From contig CALKPL010000041.1 of assembly GCA_937991645.1 (NCBI GenBank), forward strand, positions 1 through 9,323: a stretch of 9,323 nt of DNA, given 5' to 3'. A program made the translations under genes and the position numbers. Of the stretch, positions 1-6,832 are shown piece by piece. Source of the DNA: UMGS1783 sp900555065 (GTDB lineage: Bacteria > Bacillota > Clostridia > Oscillospirales > UMGS1783). Numbering within the stretch: the stretch's first letter is position 1; every line of letters begins with the position of its first letter. The notes beneath the pieces were generated by a model. That model searched no databases and was not told where the DNA came from. It saw only the letters and a program-made list of their open reading frames with translations.

Positions 1-1
1 C

Positions 2-934
2 ACAACCTCCTACGGGGACATTACCCGGTACTTTGCCGAACAGGGGATTTTGTTCTACGGCAAGGAACTGATACGCCCCACACTGGCGCAGATGTTACGC
101 AATCCCGTCTATGTGCAGGCGGACTTGGATGTGTACGAATTTTTCAAAAGCCAGGGTACGGTTATCGTCAATGACGCCGCCGACTTTACGGGGACAAACG
201 GCTGTTATCTGTATCAGGGGCGGGATGTGAAGCCCAGCAAGAAAAACGACTTGAAAGACCAAATGCTGGTGCTGGCTCCCCATGAGGGCATTGTTCCGGC
301 GGATATATGGCTGGCTTGCCGCAAGAAGCTGATGAACAACATGAAAATCCAGTCCGCCCGAAAAGCCACCCACACATGGCTGGCGGGGAAAATCAAGTGC
401 GGGAACTGCGGATATGCGCTTATGAGTATCTTCAATCCGTCCGGCAGGCAATATCTCCGCTGTACGAAACGGCTGGACAATAAAAGCTGTCCGGGCTGTG
501 GGAAAATCATCACTTCCGAACTGGAAGCGGTGGTTTACCAGCAGATGGTGAAGAAGCTGGAAAAGCACAAGACGCTGACGGGCAGGAAGAAAGCGGCAAA
601 GGCCAATCCCAAAATCGCCGCCCTGCAAGTAGAGCTTCTCCATGTGGACAGCGAGATTGAAAAGCTGGTGGACAGTCTGACGGGCGCGAACAATGTCCTG
701 CTCTCCTATGTGAATGTGAAGATAGCGGAACTGGACGGGCGCAAGCAGGAACTTGTGAAGCAGATAGCCGAGCTGACGGTGGAAACCATCAGCCCGGGAC
801 AGGTCAACCAGATTTCCGGCTACCTCGACACATGGGACGATGTATCCTTTGACGACAAGCGGCGGGTGGTGGATTTGATGATTACCACCGTTGCCGCCAC
901 AAGCGACAGCTTGAACATTACATGGAAAATCTGA
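2..934 (+). CDS. Large serine recombinase, C-terminal part (5' end outside window)
   Basis: The reading frame is open to the left edge (frame beginning at base 2, first residues TTSYGDITRYFAEQG), so the N-terminal resolvase catalytic domain lies outside the window and the catalytic serine cannot be checked. About 310 residues are visible. They begin in a recombinase (DNA-binding) domain with the typical 'ML.NP.Y' segment near base 95-110. A zinc ribbon follows, with cysteines encoded at about 398, 407, 461, 488 and 497 (KCGNCGYAL, then RCTK and CPGC). Next comes a Lys/Glu-rich, probably coiled-coil stretch (about 540-790) and a short C-terminal domain ending in LNITWKI. This order is that of the large serine integrases of clostridial integrative and mobilisable elements, which cut and rejoin att sites without a divalent metal. 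The TTG at base 50 is not a likely start because homologous sequence continues upstream of it. The gene points towards the probable right end of its element. It is the only accepted gene on the plus strand. Confidence 0.9.
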   Translation, partial: TTSYGDITRYFAEQGILFYGKELIRPTLAQMLRNPVYVQADLDVYEFFKSQGTVIVNDAADFTGTNGCYLYQGRDVKPSKKNDLKDQMLVLAPHEGIVPADIWLACRKKLMNNMKIQSARKATHTWLAGKIKCGNCGYALMSIFNPSGRQYLRCTKRLDNKSCPGCGKIITSELEAVVYQQMVKKLEKHKTLTGRKKAAKANPKIAALQVELLHVDSEIEKLVDSLTGANNVLLSYVNVKIAELDGRKQELVKQIAELTVETISPGQVNQISGYLDTWDDVSFDDKRRVVDLMITTVAATSDSLNITWKI

Positions 935-956
935 CGGGCGGTAATCCTCCCGTCAG
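931..956 (+). terminator. Hairpin at the end of the recombinase gene
   Basis: The arms CTGACGGGCGG (931-941) and CCTCCCGTCAG (946-956) pair over 11 positions with one mismatch around a TAAT loop. The recombinase stop codon (932-934) lies inside the left arm. No T-run follows, so this is a weak or factor-dependent terminator, or a structural element at the end of the mobile element. Confidence 0.5.
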
Positions 957-1012
957 ACCGTTACCCTGTGTAGTCCCTTGTAAACTGTACTTTATAATAG
1001 TTTAACACAAAG
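957..1012. other. Candidate attachment-site / element-end region
   Basis: An A+T-rich stretch directly follows the recombinase and contains an imperfect inverted repeat, TAAACT (981-986) and AGTTTA (999-1004), separated by 12 bases. Large serine integrases commonly sit at the end of their element, beside an att site made of imperfect inverted half-sites around a short core. The location and symmetry fit that, but no second copy is visible in the window, so the core cannot be defined. This is an inference from position. Confidence 0.3.
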
Positions 1013-1358
1013 CGCAGAATTTGTCCATGCGTTTACGCCGGGACGCGCCGACCACATACATATGCTATGCGTCCATGCTTTTTCTTTCGGCAGCGCCGTT
1101 TGCGAAAGCGCTACGCACGCGGGCCGATAAAGCCAAGCGCGACCGCCAGCGACGCAGCGCACCGTACGGCGCCGACTGCTGCGCGTTCTGTCAACACAGG
1201 ATGTGCAAGCACCGCTTATACACGCCGTGATACCGGGCGGTCCAGATAACAGGCCCGGCCGCCGCCAATACGTGGACAAAGGCGTTCTCACAGGCGGCGG
1301 ACAGGCCGGCGCAGCGCCCAGCCGAGGGAAAGCGCCTTTGCGCCTGTACCGCGAAACA
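1013..1358. other. GC-rich stretch without a recognisable gene
   Basis: About 350 bases lie between the recombinase end region and the rhamnosidase terminator. Several overlapping frames of 60-100 codons are open on both strands. Their translations are Arg/Ala/Cys-rich, match no family I know, and none has a convincing ribosome binding site. I see no tRNA, no repeat and no clear promoter. It may be chromosomal spacer or a decayed gene at the integration point. Confidence 0.4.
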
Positions 1359-1394
1359 GAGAGAGGCGGGAAGCCATGGCTTCCCGCCTCTCTC
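1359..1394 (-). terminator. Perfect 36-bp palindrome, terminator of the rhamnosidase gene
   Basis: The sequence is an exact inverted repeat (left half GAGAGAGGCGGGAAGCCA, centre CCATGG) beginning 27 bases past the rhamnosidase stop. On the minus strand it is followed by TGTTTCGCG, a poor U-tract. It should form a very stable hairpin and most likely ends the rhamnosidase transcript. Being fully symmetrical, it would fold equally in a plus-strand transcript from the recombinase side. Confidence 0.7.
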
Positions 1395-1421
1395 CGGACT
1401 CATGTTCCGGCTCGATCGCCG

Positions 1422-3572
1422 TTACTTTGGCCCGTAAAAAACATAGCTGCCGGGACGGACCTCATATGTTTTGTTCCCGATTACGACGAGCGCATCCGCC
1501 GGCGTGACGACTTCGTAGCGTACGGACTCCTTTTCATATGTCCAGTGGGAAATGATTTCCCCCTGGCGGCTCAGGTAGCGCGCCGACAGACGTCCCAGGC
1601 GTGCGTTGGGGATCGGCGCAATGCGCACTTTCCGATAGCCCGCCTGTGCCGGCGAAATGCCGGCCGCCTTTTCAAACACCCAATCGACCACCGAGCCGTA
1701 AGCGTAATGGTTATAGGAATTCATATCCCTGCTCCAGAAACTGCCGTCGGGTTTGATACCGTCCATGTGCTCCCATACGGTCGTCGCGCCCTGCCGCACC
1801 GAGTACAGCCAGCTCGGATACTCCTCACGCAGCAGCAGATCATACGCCAAATCGGCATAGCCCCAGTCGCTGAGTACATGCAGCAGATAAGGCGTGCCTA
1901 AAAATCCGGTGGTCATATGCCCATCGGAACGAAGCTGCGCCGCAAGCGCATCGGCAAGCTTCCGCGGCTGTTCGGCCAGTCCGAAAGCCAGGGCAAGCAC
2001 TTTCATAGTCTGAGTCGGAAATGCAGTCCACGCCTTGCGGAAAGCGCCGACGGTACGCGCGTACTGCGCCTCATATTCGCGCACATCCTCGCCGACGAGC
2101 CGGCCCATGCGTATGAACAGCGAAAGAGAATAGGCATAGTAACAATCACAGGTGTACGCCAGCGGCGTAGCGCCGCGGTAGCTGCCCTCGTCATGGTCGA
2201 GCGCCAGCCAGTCGCCGTAATGCGGGACCGACTCCACCCGCCACAGATCCGGCGCGCTGGTCGTATTCCTGATATAGTCCAAATGCCCTTTCATACAGGA
2301 AAAACTGTCGCGGATAATTTGCGCATCCCCAAACGCCCGGTAAACTTCCCAAGGTACGATGACCGCTGCATCGGCCCAGCCGCAGGCGCCCGATAAATCG
2401 AGCACATCCGGAACCACAACCGGAACGGACCCGTCCAAACGGGCCGACAACGCCAGATCCGCCATCCATTTTGTAAAGAATTTTTCGGCGTCATACTGAT
2501 AACAGGCTGTTTTTGCGAATATTTGCGCGTCCCCGGTCCAGCCCAAACGCTCGTCGCGCTGCGGGCAGTCGGTTGGAACATCCAGGAAATTGCCCCTTTG
2601 CCCCCAGATTACATTGTCAAAAAACTTGTTGAGAAGCGCATTCCCGCTCGTCAGATAGCCGGTGCGTTTCATGTCCGAATACACTGCGATAGCCTCGAAC
2701 ATATCCATACCGGCATCAACCGGGAATTCGTCCAGACGGACGTAGCGGAAGCCGTAAAAGGTCAGATGCGGCTTGTAAGTCTGCACGCCGTCCTTACAGA
2801 TATAGGTAAGAAGCGCTTTGGCGGATCGATAGTTATCGGTATAAAAGTTGCCGTCGCTATCCAGCACTTCGGCATGGCTCAGCACGACGCGGTCGCCGGA
2901 CCGCGCAGGCAGCGTCACCGACACATAGCCGGTTACCTCCTGCCCGAAATCGACCACCGTCTCGCCTTTTGGCGTTTTGAAAATGGCGCGGGGACGCAGC
3001 CGCTCCTGTTCCCGCACCTGTTCCCCCTGCTGCTCTACAAGGGTATCGGTCGGGCCGTCGTATACGACCGCCGCACCGATTTTACAGGGGGTATGCGTTG
3101 CGTCATACGTTTCTCCGTCATAGAGCAGGCTTTGACGAATGGGACTGCTCCAGACCGTCCAGCTATCATCGGTGCCGATGCTCTCGCCGTCGATGATCAG
3201 TTCAGCCAGCAGACCGGCAGGCAATTGCTCATGGAACGAAAGAGCGTTGACCGACAGCGGACTGGACAAGCCGGCCTGCCAGGGCGCTCTTGGGTTGCGA
3301 TACCAGCCTGGACCGACGGTGATCCGCAGCTCATTTTCATCTTTAAGCAAATCGGTAACATCATAGCTTTGCACCTGAAGCCGGCGGCCGCAGGCCGTCC
3401 AGCCGGGAGCCATGATAAACTCTCCCACGCGCATCCCGTTTAACTCCGCCTCATATACGCCGACGCAGGTAATGCGCAACACCGCTTTTTGCGCCGGTTT
3501 GCCGGTGAATACCCTGCGAAACTGCGGGCAGCCCTCCGTCGTTTCCGGCGGACAGATCCATTGTCCTTTCAT
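1422..3572 (-). CDS. Alpha-L-rhamnosidase, glycoside hydrolase family 78
   Basis: This 716-residue protein should hydrolyse terminal alpha-L-rhamnose from plant glycosides, rhamnogalacturonan fragments or similar oligosaccharides by an inverting mechanism. Residues about 10-165 resemble the rhamnosidase N-terminal beta domain (GVYEAELNG, APGWT, YDVTDLL, GWYRNPR). Residues about 190-300 are a second beta domain, about 305-635 the (alpha/alpha)6 catalytic barrel, and the remainder a C-terminal beta sandwich. The family signature TDCPQRDERLGWTGDA (334-349) supplies the probable general acid Glu341 with Asp335 and Asp348. GATTVWEHMDG (595-605) supplies the probable general base Glu601. It is shorter than many GH78 enzymes (often 850-1000 residues). 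There is no signal peptide, so it is probably cytoplasmic and acts on imported substrate. The ATG start at 3572 follows AAGGAGGG by seven bases. It lies just downstream of an AraC-type regulator, its likely controller, but has its own promoter. Family assignment is firm; the substrate is inferred. Confidence 0.95.
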   Translation of the reverse strand: MKGQWICPPETTEGCPQFRRVFTGKPAQKAVLRITCVGVYEAELNGMRVGEFIMAPGWTACGRRLQVQSYDVTDLLKDENELRITVGPGWYRNPRAPWQAGLSSPLSVNALSFHEQLPAGLLAELIIDGESIGTDDSWTVWSSPIRQSLLYDGETYDATHTPCKIGAAVVYDGPTDTLVEQQGEQVREQERLRPRAIFKTPKGETVVDFGQEVTGYVSVTLPARSGDRVVLSHAEVLDSDGNFYTDNYRSAKALLTYICKDGVQTYKPHLTFYGFRYVRLDEFPVDAGMDMFEAIAVYSDMKRTGYLTSGNALLNKFFDNVIWGQRGNFLDVPTDCPQRDERLGWTGDAQIFAKTACYQYDAEKFFTKWMADLALSARLDGSVPVVVPDVLDLSGACGWADAAVIVPWEVYRAFGDAQIIRDSFSCMKGHLDYIRNTTSAPDLWRVESVPHYGDWLALDHDEGSYRGATPLAYTCDCYYAYSLSLFIRMGRLVGEDVREYEAQYARTVGAFRKAWTAFPTQTMKVLALAFGLAEQPRKLADALAAQLRSDGHMTTGFLGTPYLLHVLSDWGYADLAYDLLLREEYPSWLYSVRQGATTVWEHMDGIKPDGSFWSRDMNSYNHYAYGSVVDWVFEKAAGISPAQAGYRKVRIAPIPNARLGRLSARYLSRQGEIISHWTYEKESVRYEVVTPADALVVIGNKTYEVRPGSYVFYGPK

Positions 3573-3579
3573 TCCGTCG

Positions 3580-3587
3580 CCCTCCTT
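3580..3587 (-). promoter_or_regulatory. Ribosome binding site of the rhamnosidase gene
   Basis: The minus strand reads AAGGAGGG, nearly full complementarity to the 16S rRNA 3' end, seven bases before the ATG at 3572. It fixes the start codon. Confidence 0.85.
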
Positions 3588-3602
3588 ACAGTATTTTATT
3601 TC

Positions 3603-3631
3603 ATCATAACAAAAAAGCCATGCCCTGTCAC
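3603..3631 (-). promoter_or_regulatory. Sigma-A promoter of the rhamnosidase gene, nested in a terminator
   Basis: On the minus strand GTGACA (3626-3631, one mismatch to TTGACA) and TATGAT (3603-3608, one mismatch to TATAAT) are separated by exactly 17 bases. Transcription would begin near 3596, giving a leader of about 25 bases that contains the AAGGAGGG site. The -35 lies in the loop and the spacer covers the 3' arm and U-tract of the upstream gene's terminator. An AraC-family activator could bind just upstream, but I see no clear direct-repeat operator. Confidence 0.65.
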
Positions 3632-3653
3632 TTGCGCGAAGGTATGGCTTTTT
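3611..3653 (-). terminator. Intrinsic terminator of the AraC-type regulator gene
   Basis: On the minus strand AAAAAGCCAT (3644-3653) pairs with ATGGCTTTTT (3612-3621), and the hairpin ends in TTTTTTG, three bases after the regulator's stop codon. Outer bases ATAAC (3656-3660) and GTTAT (3606-3610) are also complementary, so the stem may extend. The A-run on the 5' side gives a T-run on the plus strand too, so it could work in both directions. Confidence 0.8.
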
Positions 3654-3656
3654 ATG

Positions 3657-4727
3657 TTATAAGGAAATATTCTTACAGCGCCGATAGGCTGCAGGCGTCA
3701 TGCCGAAATGCTCTTTGAAATTCCGGTGAAACCGCGAAGCATCCAGATACCCGACGGCCTCGGCCGCCTCTTCAACCGTACAGTCGCTTGCGCGCAGCAG
3801 CTCTGCCGCCCACTCTATTTTAAAGAAGCGCACAAGCTGACGGAAGGTCTTCCCCGTCTCGGCGTGAATATAGCGGCTCAGATATCCCTCGCTCAGCGAA
3901 AAATGCGCCGCTGTCTCCGGCAGCGTCACCGACTTGCAGTTGTCATGGATATAACGGATAATGCTGGAAAATTCACTTCGTACCCCCTGCTGCGAAGGCA
4001 GTATTGCAATAGCGTCGGTATAACGCTTCATGACGATGCCAAAAAAAAGCAAATCATAGCTTTTGACAATGAGGTTGTTCACCTCCGGCATGTCCGCGTC
4101 GCGGCCAGCCATATAGATTTTAGCCACCAGATCGCACAGTTCCACGTCACGCCCCGCGCGGCACAAGACGATGCCTGTCGGCCGCCGGGCATAGAGAATT
4201 TGCCAGAAGAAAGCGGAGAGCGCATTGCGTTCGCTGAGCAGGCTGCCCATTTCCCCGGCAAATGTGCTCTGACGCAGCAACAGGTTGATGGCAAGCCCTT
4301 TTCTATCACAGCACCAGAGAGAATGCTCCAGACCGGGCGGAACGATGACAAAATCGCCCTCGGCCAGCGTCTGCCGTGCATTGGCATAGAAAAATGTGCC
4401 GCCGCCGGCGAACATGTAAATGATCTTTATAAAACCAACCCGCTCCCGGTAAGGAGGGACAAAGCGCGGATGCGGATCCGCATGGGTCACAAATGCCGAG
4501 TCCGCGAAGTAAGCTTCTTCGGTCAGCTCCGGTCCCATATAGTGCATTGGCGGCAACACGATATTCGGGTCAAGCGCCAGCGCCTGCCCGGCAAAATCTT
4601 CATAGCTTTCGTATATCCTACGCGATAAATCCGGATATCGCCGATAAACGCCAGCAAACGCACGTTCCGCCCGACTGAGCGGCAGCAGCGTCTTTTTCAA
4701 TTGTTGGATCGTGGTCGTCGTATTCAT
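3657..4727 (-). CDS. AraC-family transcriptional regulator with cupin-like sensor domain
   Basis: With the ATG at 4727 the protein has 356 residues. The region about 90-140 looks like an AraC-type cupin sensor (PPYRERVGFIKIIYMFAGG, then EGDFVIVPPGLEHSLW). The C-terminal region about 252-352 is the AraC DNA-binding domain with two helix-turn-helix motifs: LPETAAHFSLSEGYLSRYIH (268-287), then TVEEAAEAVGYLDASRFHRNF (about 317-337) and HFGMTPAAYRR. It most likely senses a sugar, perhaps rhamnose or a rhamnoside, and activates the adjacent rhamnosidase gene 84 bases downstream; the ligand is inferred from context only. The start is uncertain. The frame stays open upstream to a TTG at 5021, preceded at about eight bases by GGAG, which would add 98 residues unlike any domain I know. 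ATG 4727 fits the family's usual size but lacks a good ribosome binding site. Confidence 0.85.
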   Translation of the reverse strand: MNTTTTIQQLKKTLLPLSRAERAFAGVYRRYPDLSRRIYESYEDFAGQALALDPNIVLPPMHYMGPELTEEAYFADSAFVTHADPHPRFVPPYRERVGFIKIIYMFAGGGTFFYANARQTLAEGDFVIVPPGLEHSLWCCDRKGLAINLLLRQSTFAGEMGSLLSERNALSAFFWQILYARRPTGIVLCRAGRDVELCDLVAKIYMAGRDADMPEVNNLIVKSYDLLFFGIVMKRYTDAIAILPSQQGVRSEFSSIIRYIHDNCKSVTLPETAAHFSLSEGYLSRYIHAETGKTFRQLVRFFKIEWAAELLRASDCTVEEAAEAVGYLDASRFHRNFKEHFGMTPAAYRRCKNISL

Positions 4728-5284
4728 TTTTTCATACTTTAATTCAGGACCGGCTTCAATGCTGTCCGCATGTTTGGAACCGATGCGTCCGCCGGTGCCT
4801 GACTGTGGAATCAGTCGCGCAGCGCGGCGCCGCATAGGGCTTTGCGCAAAGAGCGCGTCATACGTCTGTAAACGCAATGGCCGCGTGTCTTTTACTTGCA
4901 CATAAAGCGAATTGTCCAAACCGGCCCCTGCAAAAATCGGGGCGTTGCCCGTATCGCAAAGCGGTTGGCAATTTCCACGCCGCGCCGATCTCTTCCCTGC
5001 ACGCAAGGCATGGCGCCGCAATCGGTCGGCTCCCCCGCCCTGTTCAGCAGATATTGCACTTGCGGGGAGGATGGCATCCCGTCTTTATGCATTGTTGCTG
5101 CGAAAGCGTCGCTCCCTTGACATATTGCTTACGGTTTCAGGTTTTTCTTTTACCGTAAACCCGTTTGACGAGCGGCAAGCGCGACTGACAGTAAGGCGCA
5201 GCAACAAAGGCAGCTCGCCGCATTCTGTCTTCCACAGGCGGCGCCCGTTTACCACGCCGTTTTTACGGCGAATAATATATTCAC
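4728..5284 (-). other. Long region between promoter and regulator start: possible structured leader
   Basis: About 550 bases lie between a strong minus-strand promoter and the preferred regulator start. The leader would contain a short hairpin CGCCGT-AAAA-ACGGCG at about 5255-5270 and a larger inverted repeat TTACGGT / ACCGTAA at about 5128-5158. A 66-codon minus-strand frame at 4892-5092 (MHKDGMPSSPQV...) and the N-terminal extension of the regulator frame overlap in different frames; neither resembles a known family. I recognise no named riboswitch. It may be a regulatory leader, a small RNA, a small unrecognised gene, or remains of one. Confidence 0.35.
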
Positions 5285-5313
5285 AGTATATCACGGGCGC
5301 AACAGGATATCAA
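5285..5313 (-). promoter_or_regulatory. Strong extended -10 promoter upstream of the regulator
   Basis: On the minus strand TTGATA (5308-5313, one mismatch) and TATACT (5285-5290, one mismatch) are 17 bases apart, with TG one base before the -10, an extended -10 element. Transcription would begin near 5278 and run leftwards towards the AraC-type gene. It lies immediately beyond the terminator of the TrpB-like gene, as expected for the start of a new transcription unit. Confidence 0.6.
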
Positions 5314-5333
5314 TCCCCGGTTCCAATGTAAAG

Positions 5334-5359
5334 GGGAGGCGCTCGCATAAGCGCCTCCC
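5334..5359 (-). terminator. Terminator hairpin of the TrpB-like gene
   Basis: A perfect 10-bp stem, GGGAGGCGCT (5334-5343) with AGCGCCTCCC (5350-5359), closes a 6-base loop, 12 bases past the stop codon. On the minus strand it is followed by CTTTACATT, a weak U-tract. Confidence 0.75.
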
Positions 5360-5371
5360 GCCCAGATAATA

Positions 5372-6739
5372 TCAAACTTCTGGCAGTTTTGCAAAACCTG
5401 TTTCCAGGTCGGCGTCTGTCGGTACGCTGTCGGTCATCGTGCCGCTGTTGTAAGAGGCGTAGGCAGTCATATCGAAATACCCCGTGCCAGTCAGGCCGAA
5501 CACAATGGTCTTCTTCTCCCCTGTCCGTTTACAGGCGAGCGCCTCGTCGATCGCGCCGCGAATGGCATGCGAGGACTCAGGCGCAGGCAGCGTGCCCTCG
5601 CAGCGGGCAAACTGCAACGCCGCGTCAAACACTTCCGTCTGCCGGTATGAACGCGCTTCCATATATCCATCGTGATAGAGCTTGGACAGGATGGGAGACA
5701 TGCCATGGTAGCGCAGGCCGCCCGCGTGGTTGGCAGAGGGACGGAACTGGCAGCCAAGCGTATACATGCGCATAAGCGGCGTGGTTTTCGCCGTGTCGCC
5801 AAAATCATAGGCGTAACGTCCCCTGGTAAGGGACGGACAGGAGGCGGGCTCTACGGCGATAAAACGGATATTGTTTTTCCCTTCAAGACGTTCCGCCATA
5901 AACGGCGCGATCAAACCGCCCAGGTTGGAGCCGCCGCCGGCGCAGCCAATGATGATATCGGGCTGGATACTGAATTTATCAAGCGCCGCTTTGGTCTCCA
6001 GACCGATAACCGACTGGTGCATAACGACATGGTCGAGTACGCTGCCGAGCACATACCGGCAGTTTTCTGTCAGCATCGCGGTTTCCAGCGCTTCTGAAAT
6101 GGCACAGCCAAGTGAACCGCCGAATCCAGGCGGGTTTTCCGCTAATATCTTACGTCCGGCCGCAGTGGTTTCCGACGGCGAAGGCACGACCTTGCCGCCA
6201 AACGTCTCCATCAATACTTTACGGTAGGGCTTCTGCTCCGCCGATACTTTGACCATATACACAGTCAGGTCCACTTTATAAAATGCACATGCCATCGCAA
6301 GCGCCGTCCCCCACTGCCCTGCGCCCGTCTCCGTAGTCAGCGATGTCAGCCCCTGTTGTTTCGCATAGTAAACCTGTGCGGCCGCCGAATTCAGCTTATG
6401 CGAACCGGAGGTGTTGGAACCTTCAAATTTGTAATAGATTTCAGCGGGCGTACCCAGCTCCCGCTCAAGATTGTAGGCGCGAATCAGAGGCGAGGGACGG
6501 TACATACGATAAAAATCAAGGATTCCGTCTGGAATGTCGATATACCGATCGGTCTTGTTCAGTTCCTGATCGACGAGCGCATCGCAGAATACCGGCGTCA
6601 AATCCGCTTTGACGCAGGGCTGCAACGTTCCCGGATGAAGCATAGGATCCGGCTTTTCCGGCATATAGGCACGCAGATTAATCCACTGCTTCGGCATCTC
6701 ATTTTCAGTTAAATAGATTTTGTAAGGGATTTTCGCCAT
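5372..6739 (-). CDS. trpB2: TrpB-like (TrpB2 type) pyridoxal-phosphate enzyme
   Basis: This 455-residue protein belongs to the TrpB2 branch of tryptophan synthase beta chains, which joins indole to serine (or a serine derivative) to give tryptophan using PLP. Visible hallmarks are the PLP-binding lysine in GSHKLNSA (Lys115), the catalytic Glu137 in TETGAGQWG (canonical TrpB has AETGAGQHG), the phosphate-binding loop GCAGGGSN (265-272), EGTLPAPESSHA (381-392) and GLTGTGYFD near 415-423. The insert-rich N-terminus and QWG distinguish it from the trpA-partnered TrpB1. No trpA or other trp gene is in the window, so it may use free or salvaged indole, or act with a distant TrpA. ATG 6739 is chosen because AAAGGA lies nine bases upstream. 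The in-frame ATG at 6748 would directly abut that site, and TTG 6757 precedes it. It is a single-gene unit controlled by a tryptophan T-box. Confidence 0.93.
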   Translation of the reverse strand: MAKIPYKIYLTENEMPKQWINLRAYMPEKPDPMLHPGTLQPCVKADLTPVFCDALVDQELNKTDRYIDIPDGILDFYRMYRPSPLIRAYNLERELGTPAEIYYKFEGSNTSGSHKLNSAAAQVYYAKQQGLTSLTTETGAGQWGTALAMACAFYKVDLTVYMVKVSAEQKPYRKVLMETFGGKVVPSPSETTAAGRKILAENPPGFGGSLGCAISEALETAMLTENCRYVLGSVLDHVVMHQSVIGLETKAALDKFSIQPDIIIGCAGGGSNLGGLIAPFMAERLEGKNNIRFIAVEPASCPSLTRGRYAYDFGDTAKTTPLMRMYTLGCQFRPSANHAGGLRYHGMSPILSKLYHDGYMEARSYRQTEVFDAALQFARCEGTLPAPESSHAIRGAIDEALACKRTGEKKTIVFGLTGTGYFDMTAYASYNSGTMTDSVPTDADLETGFAKLPEV

Positions 6740-6797
6740 AGTACTCATTCCTTTCAATCAGAAAAATATATGTCGCCGCGAAAATGCGGGGAACAAC

Positions 6798-6832
6798 AAA
6801 AAAAGCCTTTGCCCCCGAATAGGGACAAAGAC
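6798..6832 (-). terminator. Regulated terminator of the T-box leader
   Basis: A stem of about 10 bp (UCUUUGUCCC with GGGGCAAAGG, two G-U pairs) is followed by C and seven U at 6798-6804. It is mutually exclusive with the antiterminator, in which ACCGC of the T-box sequence pairs with the upstream GCGGU near 6871-6876. Ribosome loading on the downstream gene needs readthrough at this point. Confidence 0.88.

Noticed and set aside
970..998. TATAAT at 993-998 as a plus-strand promoter after the recombinase
   Set aside because: No acceptable -35 box at 16-18 bases upstream, and no gene downstream on the plus strand for it to serve.
992..1291. 99-codon minus-strand frame (MRTPLSTYWRR...) and overlapping frames between the recombinase and the rhamnosidase
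   Set aside because: No ribosome binding site or recognisable domain; the Arg/Cys/Trp-rich composition is typical of chance frames in GC-rich DNA, and several frames overlap one another.
1203..4628. Long plus-strand frames opposite the rhamnosidase and regulator genes (for example 2523-3443 and 3708-4628)
   Set aside because: They lie antisense to genes with clear family motifs, and their translations match nothing. They arise from the third-position GC bias of the real genes.
4731..4759. Possible promoter TTGAAG-17-TATGAA just before the regulator ATG at 4727
   Set aside because: Only four of six matches in each box, and initiation would fall at the start codon, giving a leaderless message. 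The promoter at 5285-5313 is much stronger.
4912..5331. 139-codon plus-strand frame in the gap before the TrpB-like gene
   Set aside because: Low-information Arg/Ser/Pro-rich translation, no ribosome binding site, and it runs against the direction of all neighbouring units and across a strong minus-strand promoter.
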